Shown one piece after another: positions 8,735-17,314 of a stretch of 64,000 nt of DNA. The stretch lies in assembly GCF_019602855.1 (NCBI RefSeq), contig NZ_CP080767.1, forward strand, positions 1,302,001 through 1,366,000, written 5' to 3'. The notes below the pieces were generated by a model. It saw nothing but the letters and a program-made list of their open reading frames with translations. It was not told the origin of the DNA and ran no database searches. Source of the stretch: Cupriavidus pinatubonensis (lineage in GTDB: Bacteria; Pseudomonadota; Gammaproteobacteria; Burkholderiales; Burkholderiaceae). The translations under genes and the position numbers were made by a program. Position 1 is the stretch's first letter. The number at the start of each line of letters is the position of its first letter.

Positions 8735-11050
8735 ATGGACGCAGGAAAGCAACTGGCTCATGCGCGTGAGGTGGGCATCAAGACAAGCGTTGTGCTGCAA
8801 AAGCGCCTGAAGAATGCGCAAGAGGCATTCAGTCATCGCGTGCAGGAAGCCACGGGTGGCGAGGCGTCGACACCGGCAAGCTGGATGGCGGATATGAATC
8901 CGATGAACTGCTATGCCTACGCAATCGACAGCATGCAGCGCGCCATCCTGTTCTGGGACACGATCAGGCAACGCGGCAACAACTTCGTCGAGAATGCGGT
9001 GCAGGGTCTCAAGCCCGTGCTGCATTTCGACTATGAAACCGTGCTCGATGGCCGTAGTTTCGCACTGCCCGTGAACTATGCGCTGCTGAAGATCACGCCG
9101 CCGGCGAGCGTCACCGTCGACGATAACCGCCGCCCGTACGTCATCATCGATCCGCGTGCCGGCCATGGCCCGGGCATCGGCGGCTTCAAGGACGATTCCC
9201 AGGTCGGCGTTGCATTGCGTGCGGGCCATCCCGTCTACTTCGTCATGTTCTTCCGTGACCCGGAGCCCGGGCAAACGTTGCTCGACGTGTGCGAGGCCGA
9301 GCAGCAGTTCATCCGGAAAGTCCGCGCCTTGCATCCGGATAGTCCGAAGCCGGCCATCATCGGCAACTGCCAGGGAGGGTGGGCCGCCATGATGCTGGCC
9401 GCATCCGACCCGGACGACACCGGTCCCATTGTCATCAACGGCGCACCAATGTCGTACTGGAGCGGTGCCTGGAGCGAGGGCGAAGGCGATAACCCGATGC
9501 GCTACTCGGGCGGTCTGCTGGGCGGCACCTGGCTCGCATCGCTGACGGCAGACCTTGGGAACGGCAAGTTCGATGGTGCCTGGCTGGTTCAGAATTTCGA
9601 GAACCTGAATCCCGCCAACAGCCTGTGGGACAAGTATTACAACCTGTACCGCAAGGCCGATACCGAGCCACCGCGTTTCCTGGAATTCGAGCACTGGTGG
9701 GGCGGCTATTACCTGATGAATCGCGAAGAGATCGAATGGATCACGCGCAATCTGTTCGTCGGCAACAAGCTTTGGAGCGGAGATGTAAAAGATGCCGGCG
9801 GAAGGGCGTTCGACCTGCGGGACATCAAGGCCCCCATCGTGCTGTTCGCCTCGATGGGCGACAACATCACGCCGCCGCAACAAGCGTTCAACTGGGTGGT
9901 GGATGTCTATGGCAGCACCGAGGAGATCAAGGCCCGGGGCCAGGTCATTGTCGGCATGATGCACGAAAACATCGGTCACCTCGGCATCTTCGTCTCCGGC
10001 AAGGTTGCGCAGAAGGAGCATGCGCAGATTGTCTCCGTGCTCAAGAGCATCGAGTTGTTGCCGCCGGGACTCTACGGCATGGTGATCCACGAGCACAAGT
10101 CCGCTGCCGGGGTCGAGTACGAGGTCGAGTTCCACGAGCATTCGCTCGAAGAGATAGCACAAAGGCTCAACCGCTTCGAGCGCGCAGACGAGACGCCATT
10201 CGAGGCAGTGGCGGCAATGTCCGATTTCACTCAGCGCGCCTATGAGCTGTTCGCCCAACCGTTCGTGCAGGCCATGTCGAATGAGGCGTCGGCGCGCATG
10301 CTGCGCGAATTCCATCCGCTGCGGGTGCAGAACTGGATGTTCTGCGACCTGAATCCGTGGATGGCGTGGGTGAGCCCCGCTGCCAATGCGGTAAGGGCCA
10401 ATCGGCAGGCGCTCGATGCGGACCATCCGCTGCGTCAGCGTGAGCAGGCCGGCGCGGAAGTCCTCAGCGCGGGCCTCGACGCCTGCCGTGCCGTGCGCGA
10501 TGCCATGACAGAAGCCATCTTCTTCAATGTGTACGCGAACATGTGCGCGTTCCTGCCAGGGGACAAGACGTCGCGGGCCGCCCGGACAGTCACCCCGCCG
10601 CGCGAGCTGCCGGAGGTCAAGGCAGCACTGGCCGAGATCGAACAGGGCGGCTACGCGGAAGCCATCGCCCGCGTGGCTTGCCTGCTCAAGCGACAAGGCG
10701 AGCCTTTGCCGTTGTCGAGGCTTGAGTTGCGCAAAGAGCTGGTGACGGACTACGCGGAGCTGCTGCCCGAGCTGCCGCCGGAGACCTGGCGCCGGATTCG
10801 CGGGCAGCAGGAGCTCATCACGCTGTACGCGCCGGAGCAGGCGCTCGAGACGCTGCCGGTCCTGCTCAGGGACAAGTCCGATCGTGACCGGCTGCAATCC
10901 CTCGCCGACAAGCTGCGCGCTGACGAGCGGCTTCTTGGGACCACGCCGACGCCAGAGCAGGCCGCGATGCTGGCACGCATCCGCACGGTGCTGTCGGTCA
11001 AGACTGAGCGGCCGCGTCGTGCCGCAGTACCGCTGGCGCGCGCGTCCTAG
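8735..11050 (+). CDS. DUF3141 protein, PHA-synthase/depolymerase-like alpha/beta hydrolase
   Basis: A 771-residue protein with a PhaC/PhaZ-like alpha/beta-hydrolase core. The nucleophile region is IIGNCQGGWAAMM (G-x-C-x-G-G, cysteine nucleophile as in PHA synthases), and D-N-I-T-P-P-Q-Q and H-E-N-I-G-H-L-G supply the later catalytic acid and histidine regions. The C-terminal third is helical and charged (FHPLRVQNWMFCDLNPW). The start MDAGKQL has GGAGG five bases upstream; 87 upstream in-frame residues overlap the promoter and are rejected. It is followed 61 bases later by phosphate acetyltransferase and acetate kinase. It may handle hydroxyacyl-CoA or PHB intermediates during fermentation; this is inference. 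Confidence 0.88.
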   Translation: MDAGKQLAHAREVGIKTSVVLQKRLKNAQEAFSHRVQEATGGEASTPASWMADMNPMNCYAYAIDSMQRAILFWDTIRQRGNNFVENAVQGLKPVLHFDYETVLDGRSFALPVNYALLKITPPASVTVDDNRRPYVIIDPRAGHGPGIGGFKDDSQVGVALRAGHPVYFVMFFRDPEPGQTLLDVCEAEQQFIRKVRALHPDSPKPAIIGNCQGGWAAMMLAASDPDDTGPIVINGAPMSYWSGAWSEGEGDNPMRYSGGLLGGTWLASLTADLGNGKFDGAWLVQNFENLNPANSLWDKYYNLYRKADTEPPRFLEFEHWWGGYYLMNREEIEWITRNLFVGNKLWSGDVKDAGGRAFDLRDIKAPIVLFASMGDNITPPQQAFNWVVDVYGSTEEIKARGQVIVGMMHENIGHLGIFVSGKVAQKEHAQIVSVLKSIELLPPGLYGMVIHEHKSAAGVEYEVEFHEHSLEEIAQRLNRFERADETPFEAVAAMSDFTQRAYELFAQPFVQAMSNEASARMLREFHPLRVQNWMFCDLNPWMAWVSPAANAVRANRQALDADHPLRQREQAGAEVLSAGLDACRAVRDAMTEAIFFNVYANMCAFLPGDKTSRAARTVTPPRELPEVKAALAEIEQGGYAEAIARVACLLKRQGEPLPLSRLELRKELVTDYAELLPELPPETWRRIRGQQELITLYAPEQALETLPVLLRDKSDRDRLQSLADKLRADERLLGTTPTPEQAAMLARIRTVLSVKTERPRRAAVPLARAS

Positions 11051-11111
11051 CACCGCACGAGGCGCGGCCGCCGGAATCCGAACAGCAACCTGGTGATGCA
11101 GGAGAGAACCC

Positions 11112-12050
11112 GTGAACGCAAAACACGAGAAGTATCAGCGCCTGATCGACTACTGCAAGTCCATTCCTCCGACGCCCACGGCAGTCGTCCATCCGTGCGA
11201 TCGAAGTTCGCTGGAGGGAGCGGTGGAAGCCGCACGGATGGGTCTGATCGCGCCCATCCTGGTCGGGCCTCGGGCTCGCATCGAGGAGGTCGCGCGTGCC
11301 AGCGCCATTGATATCAGCCAGTACCCGGTCGTCGATGCCCCGCACAGCCACGCCGCCGCGGCCGCTGCGGTGACGCTGGTACGTGAAGGCAAGGCCGAGG
11401 CCATCATGAAGGGCAGCCTGCATACCGATGAGCTCATGGGAGCAGTGGTCAAGGGCGATAGCGGCTTGCGCACCGCGAGGCGGATTAGCCACTGTTTCGT
11501 GATGGATGTGCCAGGCCACGAAGACGCGTTAATCATTACCGACGCCGCGGTCAATATCGCGCCGACTCTGGAGGAAAAGGCGGACATCCTCCAGAACGCC
11601 ATTGACCTGGCGCACGCGCTCCAGGTCAGCGAAGTGCGGGTCGCCATCCTGTCGGCGATGGAAACCGTGAATCCCAAGGTGCCGTCCACCGTGGACGCGG
11701 CCGCGCTTTGCAAGATGGTCGACCGGCACCAGATCACCGGCGCGGTGGTCGATGGCCCGCTCGCGCTGGACAATGCCATCAATCTCGATGCCGCACGCAT
11801 CAAGAAGATCGACTCGCCGGTGGCCGGTCGGGCCAACGTGCTGCTTGTCCCGGACCTTGATGCCGGCAATATGCTTGCAAAGAGCCTCACGTTCCTGGCA
11901 GGCGCCGACGCCGCAGGCATCGTTCTCGGCGCACGGGTCCCCATTATCCTCACGAGCCGTGCCGATGCCGTCATGACCCGACTGGCGTCCTGTGCGGTGG
12001 CGGCGCTGGTGGCCAAGGCGCGCCGGGAATCCGGCCAGATACAGAGGTGA
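11112..12050 (+). CDS. pta: Phosphate acetyl/butyryltransferase
   Basis: A 312-residue PTA/PTB-family acyltransferase converting acyl-CoA and phosphate to acyl phosphate and CoA. Family stretches are GLIAPILVGPRARI, EAIMKGSLHTDELM, RRISHCFVMDVPGHE, TVDGPLALDNAI-like VDGPLALDNAINL and LLVPDLDAGNMLAKSLTFLAGADAAGIVLGARVP. It lacks the MaoC hydratase domain found in longer homologues. The GTG start follows GGAGAGAACCC. It lies four bases before acetate kinase in the same operon and forms the substrate-level phosphorylation branch. Confidence 0.93.
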   Translation: MNAKHEKYQRLIDYCKSIPPTPTAVVHPCDRSSLEGAVEAARMGLIAPILVGPRARIEEVARASAIDISQYPVVDAPHSHAAAAAAVTLVREGKAEAIMKGSLHTDELMGAVVKGDSGLRTARRISHCFVMDVPGHEDALIITDAAVNIAPTLEEKADILQNAIDLAHALQVSEVRVAILSAMETVNPKVPSTVDAAALCKMVDRHQITGAVVDGPLALDNAINLDAARIKKIDSPVAGRANVLLVPDLDAGNMLAKSLTFLAGADAAGIVLGARVPIILTSRADAVMTRLASCAVAALVAKARRESGQIQR

Positions 12051-12054
12051 CGAC

Positions 12055-13245
12055 ATGGCCGATGTGATCCTTGTGCTAAACGCGGGCTCGTCGAGCCTGA
12101 AGTACTGCGCCTACGACGCTCAGGGCGACGCACTCAAGCTGGTCCTGCGTGGCAGCATCGAGGGGCTTTACACATCACCGAGCTTCCGCGCGACAGATGG
12201 CGGTGGCACGGAGGTCGAGGCCCGGCAGTGGGACGAAGGGACCGAACTCGGGCACGGTGGTGGCATTGCCTTCCTGGCGGATTTCCTGCGCGGTCATGGA
12301 GAAGGACATCACCTGGTTGGCGTGGGCCACCGCGTGGTGCATGGCGGTTTACGGTTCGCGCAGCCAGAAAGAGTCACTGAAGCGGTGCTTTCAGAACTCG
12401 ATGCGCTGTGTCCGTTGGCACCGTTGCACCAGCCGCATAACCTCAAGCCAATCCGCGTTCTCGCAGAAAGGCGTCCGGAACTGCCGCAGGTGGCCTGCTT
12501 CGACACCGCGTTCCACCGGGCGCAGCCGGAAATCGCGCAGGCCTTTGCATTGCCGGCTTCGATGACCGGGCGCGGCATCCGGCGCTATGGCTTTCACGGG
12601 CTTTCGTATGAGTACATTGCCAGCGTCCTGCCCGGTGTCGACGCGAAGGCCGCGACTGGCCGCACTGTCGTGGCCCATCTTGGCAACGGTAGCAGCATGT
12701 GCGCGCTCGTGGCCGGACGCAGCGTGGCCAGCACCATGGGATTCACTGCGGTCGATGGCTTGCCCATGGGCACGCGTTGCGGCAGCCTCGATCCCGGCGT
12801 GATCCTGTACCTGATCAGCGAGCTGGGCATGGGCGCTCGCGAGATCGAGGACCTGATCTACCGCAAGTCCGGGCTGCTTGGCGTCTCCGGCATATCGAGC
12901 GATATGCGCGTGCTGCTCGCCAGCGACGATCCGCGCGCCCGCCTTGCCGTGGAGCTATACACCTACCGGATCGGCCGCGAACTCGGGTCGCTGGCCGCAG
13001 CGGCGCAAGGCATCGACGCGCTGGTCTTCACCGCCGGCATTGGCGAGCATGCCGCAGTGATCCGTGAACGCGTGTGCCGCCAGGCTGCCTGGCTGGGCGT
13101 AACGGTCGATGCCGCGGCGAACGCCAGCGGCGCGACGTGTATCAGCGAGCCATCCGCACGGGTTGCGGTATGGGTGATCCCGACGGACGAGGAACTGATG
13201 ATCGCCAGGCATACCAAGGCATTGATCGGCGCGGGTGAGAGATGA
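12055..13245 (+). CDS. ackA: Acetate kinase
   Basis: A 396-residue acetate/butyrate kinase that makes ATP and a carboxylic acid from an acyl phosphate. Signature 1 VLNAGSSSLKY is at the N-terminus; GHRVVHGG, the catalytic region ACFDTAFH, HLGNGSSMCA and FTAGIGEHAAVIRE follow in normal order. The length is normal. It starts four bases after the pta stop. With Pta it allows ATP to be gained from acyl-CoA when respiration is limited, which fits the FNR-type promoter of the operon. Confidence 0.96.
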   Translation: MADVILVLNAGSSSLKYCAYDAQGDALKLVLRGSIEGLYTSPSFRATDGGGTEVEARQWDEGTELGHGGGIAFLADFLRGHGEGHHLVGVGHRVVHGGLRFAQPERVTEAVLSELDALCPLAPLHQPHNLKPIRVLAERRPELPQVACFDTAFHRAQPEIAQAFALPASMTGRGIRRYGFHGLSYEYIASVLPGVDAKAATGRTVVAHLGNGSSMCALVAGRSVASTMGFTAVDGLPMGTRCGSLDPGVILYLISELGMGAREIEDLIYRKSGLLGVSGISSDMRVLLASDDPRARLAVELYTYRIGRELGSLAAAAQGIDALVFTAGIGEHAAVIRERVCRQAAWLGVTVDAAANASGATCISEPSARVAVWVIPTDEELMIARHTKALIGAGER

Positions 13246-13417
13246 AGAAGAGCGCCGGCGGGCACTATGTGGATGGTGGTGTGAATGTGATGGGATAGCT
13301 TCCGGCACTGTTTGCGCGATTTTTACACCGTGCCCCCGGTTCTTGATGCCGCTTGCATGCCGCCAGACATACGCTTGAGTTGTGAATCCCCGGGCCTGCT
13401 GCCCGCAAAGGCAAGCG

Positions 13418-13945
13418 ATGATCAAGATACTTGTACCGGTAGACGGTTCTGAGTGCGCGCTGGCTGCCGTGCGCCACGCTGCGTTTCTCTACCGAGAGGG
13501 AAGCGTCGCGGAGATCGTGCTGGTCAACGTCCAGCCTCCGCTGGAGCGCAGTCGTGCCCGCGCGTTCCATTCGCTGCAACGCTTGCGGGACGTTGAGAGC
13601 CGCGGAGGTGAAGCGGCTCTGTGCGAGGCGCAAGAGATTCTTGAGGATTCCGGTGTTCCATATGTACCGATCATTGCACTTGGACCTCTCGCCGAGACCA
13701 TTGCAAGGACGGCCGAAGAGAACAACTGCGACGGCATCTTGCTGGGGACAGGTCTCTGGTCGCGAATCAAGTCGTTTGTCGGCGGTGGATTGCCGGCGGG
13801 CGTCATGCGGCGGACGTCGGTTCCCTTGACGGTTATCAAGGCCCGCGGGTCGCGACAAGCCAAACTGGATGCCAGGATGCCTCTTCCGCAAGGGCAACAT
13901 GCGCATCTCAAGCCACGTCTGGTCATCCTTCCGCCTGGCCGCTAG
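13418..13945 (+). CDS. Universal stress protein (UspA family)
   Basis: A 175-residue UspA-domain protein. The N-terminal KILVPVDGSECALAAVRHA and the central ENNCDGILLGTG are typical. The ATP-binding loop G2xG9xG(S/T) is degenerate (GTGLWSRIKSFVGGGLPAGVM), so ATP binding is uncertain. A 25-residue basic tail follows the domain. The start has AAAGG six bases upstream. It lies 172 bases after ackA; I see only a TTGAT half site in that gap. Confidence 0.9.
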   Translation: MIKILVPVDGSECALAAVRHAAFLYREGSVAEIVLVNVQPPLERSRARAFHSLQRLRDVESRGGEAALCEAQEILEDSGVPYVPIIALGPLAETIARTAEENNCDGILLGTGLWSRIKSFVGGGLPAGVMRRTSVPLTVIKARGSRQAKLDARMPLPQGQHAHLKPRLVILPPGR

Positions 13946-14011
13946 ATGCCCTGGCGGCAGGCAGCCGCCCGGAAGGTTGGGGTGCATTCCAAGACCAAAT
14001 GGAGTCCTGTC

Positions 14012-14164
14012 ATGGGGTATCGGATTTTGATCGCCGTGCTGTCAGTGGCGGGTGTTGTCCTGCTGTTTGGCTTCCAGCTTCGCCGGACGAGCAAACTCGG
14101 GCGCAGGGAAGACGAAGCCATGCATCGAGACGCGGACGTCGAGAAGGGACGTGACGTGACTTGA
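14012..14164 (+). CDS. Small single-pass membrane protein
   Basis: A 50-residue protein. One hydrophobic helix (RILIAVLSVAGVVLLFGFQL) is followed by a charged tail (RRTSKLGRREDEAMHRDADVEKGRD). The start has GGAG seven bases upstream, 66 bases after the universal stress gene. No known family recognised. Confidence 0.6.
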   Translation: MGYRILIAVLSVAGVVLLFGFQLRRTSKLGRREDEAMHRDADVEKGRDVT

Positions 14165-14341
14165 ACAAGCGATATCAGCCCGAGGAGAGGAGTCGGGTTG
14201 CAGCAGCATCGTCGTGTACGCAGAGAAGGATCCCGGCGTTCAGCGGCGATTCCAACGCATATGGTTCCATATTTGGCGCGCCTGCGTTAGCCGATCGTGA
14301 TGCTCTCGCTCGGGTTCTGCTTCTAGCGCGCTTTGCCGTGC

Positions 14342-14382
14342 TTGCGCTGCGTCAACGGACGCCTTCTGCGTTCTCCTACGCT
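14342..14382 (+). promoter_or_regulatory. FNR-type class II promoter for lipoprotein gene
   Basis: Box TTGCGCTGCGTCAA (14342-14355) and -10 TACGCT (14377-14382) are 28.5 bases apart (centre to first base). CCTACGCTG is identical to the -10 region of the DUF3141 promoter. An ATATGG-TT-CCATAT palindrome lies 83 bases further upstream (14259-14272). Confidence 0.65.
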
Positions 14383-14458
14383 GTTTGAAGACCCATTTCA
14401 TCTGGAGGGGGATGTCCCTCTTGCCATGCGCGCACCGGCGTTCCGCAATGCAAGCTGC

Positions 14459-15565
14459 ATGAAACAGACAACCACCCGGGCGGCAATCCGCTTCGCGGCG
14501 ATCTTGCATGCCGTGGCGATAGCAGCAGGCTGGTTGCTTTCGGCGTGTACATCGTTGGGACCCACCACCATCGTCGCCGATCGCTTTGACTACAGCGCGG
14601 CCATTGCCGATTCATGGAAGCAGCAGACGCTGCTCAACATCGTCAAGCTGCGATACATGGACCTCCCCGTGTTCGTGGATGTTGCCTCTGTAGTCAGTGG
14701 CTATTCGCTCCAGGCGGGGGTGTCGGTCAACGGTACGCTGTCATCCGCACGCGCGATCCAGGGGGATTTCATCGCGGCGGGCGTGCAGGGCGTCTATACG
14801 GATCGTCCGACGATCACCTACACGCCCGCGACAGGACAGCGCTTTGTGCGCGGATTGATGGAGCCGATTGATCCGCGCAACATCTTTTTCATGCTGCAAA
14901 GTGGTTACGCCGCGGATTTCCTGCTTGGCATGACCGTCGAGTCGCTCAATGGTGTGCGCAATCGTTCCACTGCGGCCGGCATGATACGGGAAGCCGATCC
15001 GGAGTTTCTGCGCGCCATCTCGCTGATGCGCGAGGTACAGGCTTCCGGCGCCTTCGCGATGCGTGTCGAAGAAGACAAGACTCGCGGATCCACGGCAGTC
15101 CTCTTCTTTCGCAGGGAAGACATGCCTGCTGGCGTGGTCGAGAAGGTTGACGAGATTCGCCGGCTTCTCAGGCTGCCCGTTGACCGTCAACGGTTCGTGC
15201 TGAAGTACTCTCCAGCCCGCGGCGCGGACGACGAGTTGTCGGTCAACAGCCGGTCCATGCTGCAGATCATGCTTGCGTTGTCCAGCTACATGGACGTCCC
15301 GGACGATCATCTGACCGAGCGAAGCGCGTTGCCAGGCGTTGTTCGGACGTCACCAGCGACCGAGGATGAGACCGTTCGGATTCGTTGTGGCAGGGCCAAG
15401 CCCGTGGATGCCTATGTGGCGGTGCGCTACCGCGACTACTGGTTCTGGATCGATCAAGGCGACCTGCGTACCAAGCGCGCGCTCAATGCAGTCATGCTGT
15501 TCTTCACGCTGGTGGATACGGGCAGCAAGGAAGCCATGCCGTTGATCACGATTCCCGCCCAGTAG
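14459..15565 (+). CDS. Conserved lipoprotein of unknown function
   Basis: A 368-residue exported lipoprotein. A basic N-terminus and hydrophobic stretch AAILHAVAIAAGWLLSAC end in a lipobox (LLSAC, cysteine near residue 30). The mature part (DRFDYSAAIADSWKQQTLLNIVKLRYMDLPVFVDVASVVSGY) has no motif I can assign. An in-frame ATG 33 bases upstream is possible, but the shorter start gives a conventional signal peptide. It is driven by the FNR-type promoter just before it. Confidence 0.78.
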   Translation: MKQTTTRAAIRFAAILHAVAIAAGWLLSACTSLGPTTIVADRFDYSAAIADSWKQQTLLNIVKLRYMDLPVFVDVASVVSGYSLQAGVSVNGTLSSARAIQGDFIAAGVQGVYTDRPTITYTPATGQRFVRGLMEPIDPRNIFFMLQSGYAADFLLGMTVESLNGVRNRSTAAGMIREADPEFLRAISLMREVQASGAFAMRVEEDKTRGSTAVLFFRREDMPAGVVEKVDEIRRLLRLPVDRQRFVLKYSPARGADDELSVNSRSMLQIMLALSSYMDVPDDHLTERSALPGVVRTSPATEDETVRIRCGRAKPVDAYVAVRYRDYWFWIDQGDLRTKRALNAVMLFFTLVDTGSKEAMPLITIPAQ

Positions 15566-15774
15566 TCTTTTTAGGGCGGGAGCCCTCCGGCTGAAGGACA
15601 TGGCGATGAGCGTCGGAGCGGTTCATTGAAATAGCTGATTGGAGACTTGAATTCCGGAGAAGCAGTCTCACGTTATTAAAGGAAGCGCCAGCTCGGTCGA
15701 TCAGCCAGAGTATTCCGTCCACCATTCGCAAGGGCGTGCGCAGGCGCCGCGCGACCTCGATTCGAGAGGCCATC

Positions 15775-16131
15775 ATGCTTAACAAAACCATTCCGACCCT
15801 GATCATTGCCGGGCTGGCGGCATTCGGCGTGACGCAGGCAGCCAACGCGCAAAAGAACTACACGGACGGCGGCGATCTGTACGGAGGCAGCCACGCGGCG
15901 AAGAAGGTATCCCCCAACTCGGGCGCGGCGAAGTCCGGCAAGTTCGATCCCTACACCGATGGCGCAAAGCAGTCGACCCGCTCCAGTCTGAACGCTTCCG
16001 AGAAGCGTTTCGATCCGTATTCCGAAGGCGCCAAAGCCGGAAAGTATGATCCTTACACCGATGGGGCAAAGACGGGCAAATTCGACCCTTATACGGATGG
16101 CGCGAAGGCTTCTGGCGACAAGGCCCAGTAA
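15775..16131 (+). CDS. Periplasmic protein with FDPYTDGAK repeats
   Basis: A 118-residue protein with a clear Sec signal peptide ending ANAQ near residue 22. The mature part is built from the repeat K-F-D-P-Y-T-D-G-A-K: three close copies (KFDPYTDGAK twice, KYDPYTDGAK) and one variant (RFDPYSEGAK) separated by short spacers. It is low-complexity and probably disordered. No function is known to me. A decayed copy of part of the gene lies 250 bases downstream. The 210-base gap before it shows no FNR box. Confidence 0.8.
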   Translation: MLNKTIPTLIIAGLAAFGVTQAANAQKNYTDGGDLYGGSHAAKKVSPNSGAAKSGKFDPYTDGAKQSTRSSLNASEKRFDPYSEGAKAGKYDPYTDGAKTGKFDPYTDGAKASGDKAQ

Positions 16132-16383
16132 GCCGGATCAGAAAGGGAATGCAGGTCGGCCGGCATGAGAGGAAGCTTGATCTCCCAGGCTCCAAGCAGG
16201 CTGTCAAAGTTCGCGTCCGCGGGGGCCTGCTGAGACAGTAGCCTGGATTCTCCGGATAGGTCGAGCGCTCTTGCTGTCAGCTCATAGCGAGTATCTCTCT
16301 TGCCGGCGTCCACCGTCCCAGGACTATGGCAGATCAGCCCCGACAATACCCACGATGCCGATGGGAGCGGCCCTTCAATCAAC

Positions 16384-16480
16384 ATGAATTGCGATCTAAA
16401 CGCTTCCGGGAAGCGTTTGGATCCGCATTTCGAAGGAGCCAAAGCCGGCATGTAATCGCTTACCGAAGGCGGCGAAAGCT
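16384..16480 (+). pseudogene. Decayed fragment of the FDPYTDGAK repeat gene
   Basis: This stretch aligns base for base with about 16 kb positions 15988-16072 of the repeat gene (CTaAACGCTTCCGgGAAGCGTTT, then GATCCGCATTTCGAAGGAGCC). It would encode only 23 residues from an ATG before a TAA, including LNASGKRLDPHFEGAKAG, against LNASEKRFDPYSEGAKAG in the intact gene. It lies in a 620-base stretch without genes; 16132-16383 shows nothing else I can support. Confidence 0.7.
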
Positions 16481-16519
16481 ATTGAAAACCAGGCTCTTCA
16501 GGTGGAATGAGGCCAGTAC

Positions 16520-16556
16520 AAAAAGGGGCCCGCTACTGCGGGCCGCTCGCTTTCTT
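16520..16556. terminator. Hairpin terminator
   Basis: GGCCCGC-TACT-GCGGGCC (16527-16544) is a perfect 7-base-pair stem, with AAAAAG on its left and a pyrimidine-rich CTTTCTT on its right. It could end transcripts on either strand. Confidence 0.6.
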
Positions 16557-16622
16557 GAAGACCGCGCACACGGGGTATCGCGCGTTGCCATAAATCAGCG
16601 CACGGCGCGACATGAGGCACCC

Positions 16623-16663
16623 TTGATCCAGCCCAACCTCGGAGCGTGTCAGGGGACTAACGT
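16623..16663 (+). promoter_or_regulatory. FNR-type class II promoter for universal stress gene
   Basis: Box TTGATCCAGCCCAA (16623-16636) has a perfect left half and a weak right half. TAACGT (16658-16663) starts 28.5 bases from its centre. The leader would be about 84 bases. Confidence 0.5.
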
Positions 16664-16754
16664 AGCAATACCGTGTAGCAGTTAACGGCGGCGCTGGGGA
16701 TCCTGCTGCCGGCCGGCCCTCAATCGCAAATCTGACTATGTCGAGGACGATCAC

Positions 16755-17246
16755 ATGTACCGTCGTATTCTTGTAGCCCTCGATGGTGGCGCCGCAGCTG
16801 AGGCTTCGCTGGAGCAGGCAATCCTCATTGCGCAAGCCTCGGATGCCGAGGTGGAAGTCATTTTTGTGCTCGACATCAGCGCTCCGTTCCTGGATGTGGC
16901 GGGCGCGGATCCGGTGCGAATGGCGGAGAATCTGACCACAGCTGCGGAAGGCGTGCTCGCAGCGGCCGCCACCAAGCTGGACCGGGCCAGAGTCCGGTTC
17001 ACGACGTGTCTGTCGGGCAGGTCCGGCATTCAGCAAGGCATTGCCGAAACGATCGCGGCAGAAGCTGATGCGTGGTCAGCGGACCTGATTGCGATGGGGA
17101 ACAATGGAAACCACGGCCCTTCCGGGCCGCGCATGGGTGAGATAGTGCGCAAGGTCATGGCGCGGACCCGTCAGCCACTTCTGCTTGCACGGGCGCAGCT
17201 GGACAGAAACCACGCGCCAAGTGAGGTGCACCGCCGCGCCGGGTGA
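16755..17246 (+). CDS. Universal stress protein (UspA family)
   Basis: A 163-residue single-domain universal stress protein. The start MYRRILVALDGG, the strand EVEVIFVLDIS and the ATP-loop-like GNNGNHGPSGPRMGEIVRKVM are visible; the loop is slightly altered from G2xG9xG(S/T). It is a stand-alone gene, convergent with the DUF2252 gene, and has its own FNR-type promoter. Confidence 0.92.
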   Translation: MYRRILVALDGGAAAEASLEQAILIAQASDAEVEVIFVLDISAPFLDVAGADPVRMAENLTTAAEGVLAAAATKLDRARVRFTTCLSGRSGIQQGIAETIAAEADAWSADLIAMGNNGNHGPSGPRMGEIVRKVMARTRQPLLLARAQLDRNHAPSEVHRRAG

Positions 17247-17265
17247 CGGTGCGCCTTTGGTAGGG

Positions 17266-17308
17266 AGCCGGTAGGGAGCACTACGTCAGTACCTCGACCA
17301 TACCGGCT
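17266..17308. other. Inverted repeat between convergent genes
   Basis: AGCCGGTA and TACCGGCT form 8-base arms around a 27-base loop, next to a direct repeat of GGTAGGGAGC. Possibly a shared 3' end structure; there is no T tract. Confidence 0.3.
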
Positions 17309-17314
17309 TACTGC

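Noticed and set aside
8690..11053. A 787-codon open frame antisense to the DUF3141 gene
   Set aside because: It is a by-product of high GC and third-position bias. Its translation is rich in His, Arg and Gln without any domain, while the plus-strand frame has clear hydrolase motifs.
13343..13356. TTGATGCCGCTTGC upstream of the universal stress gene at 13418 as an FNR box
   Set aside because: Only the left half fits and no TAnnnT element lies at the fixed spacing.
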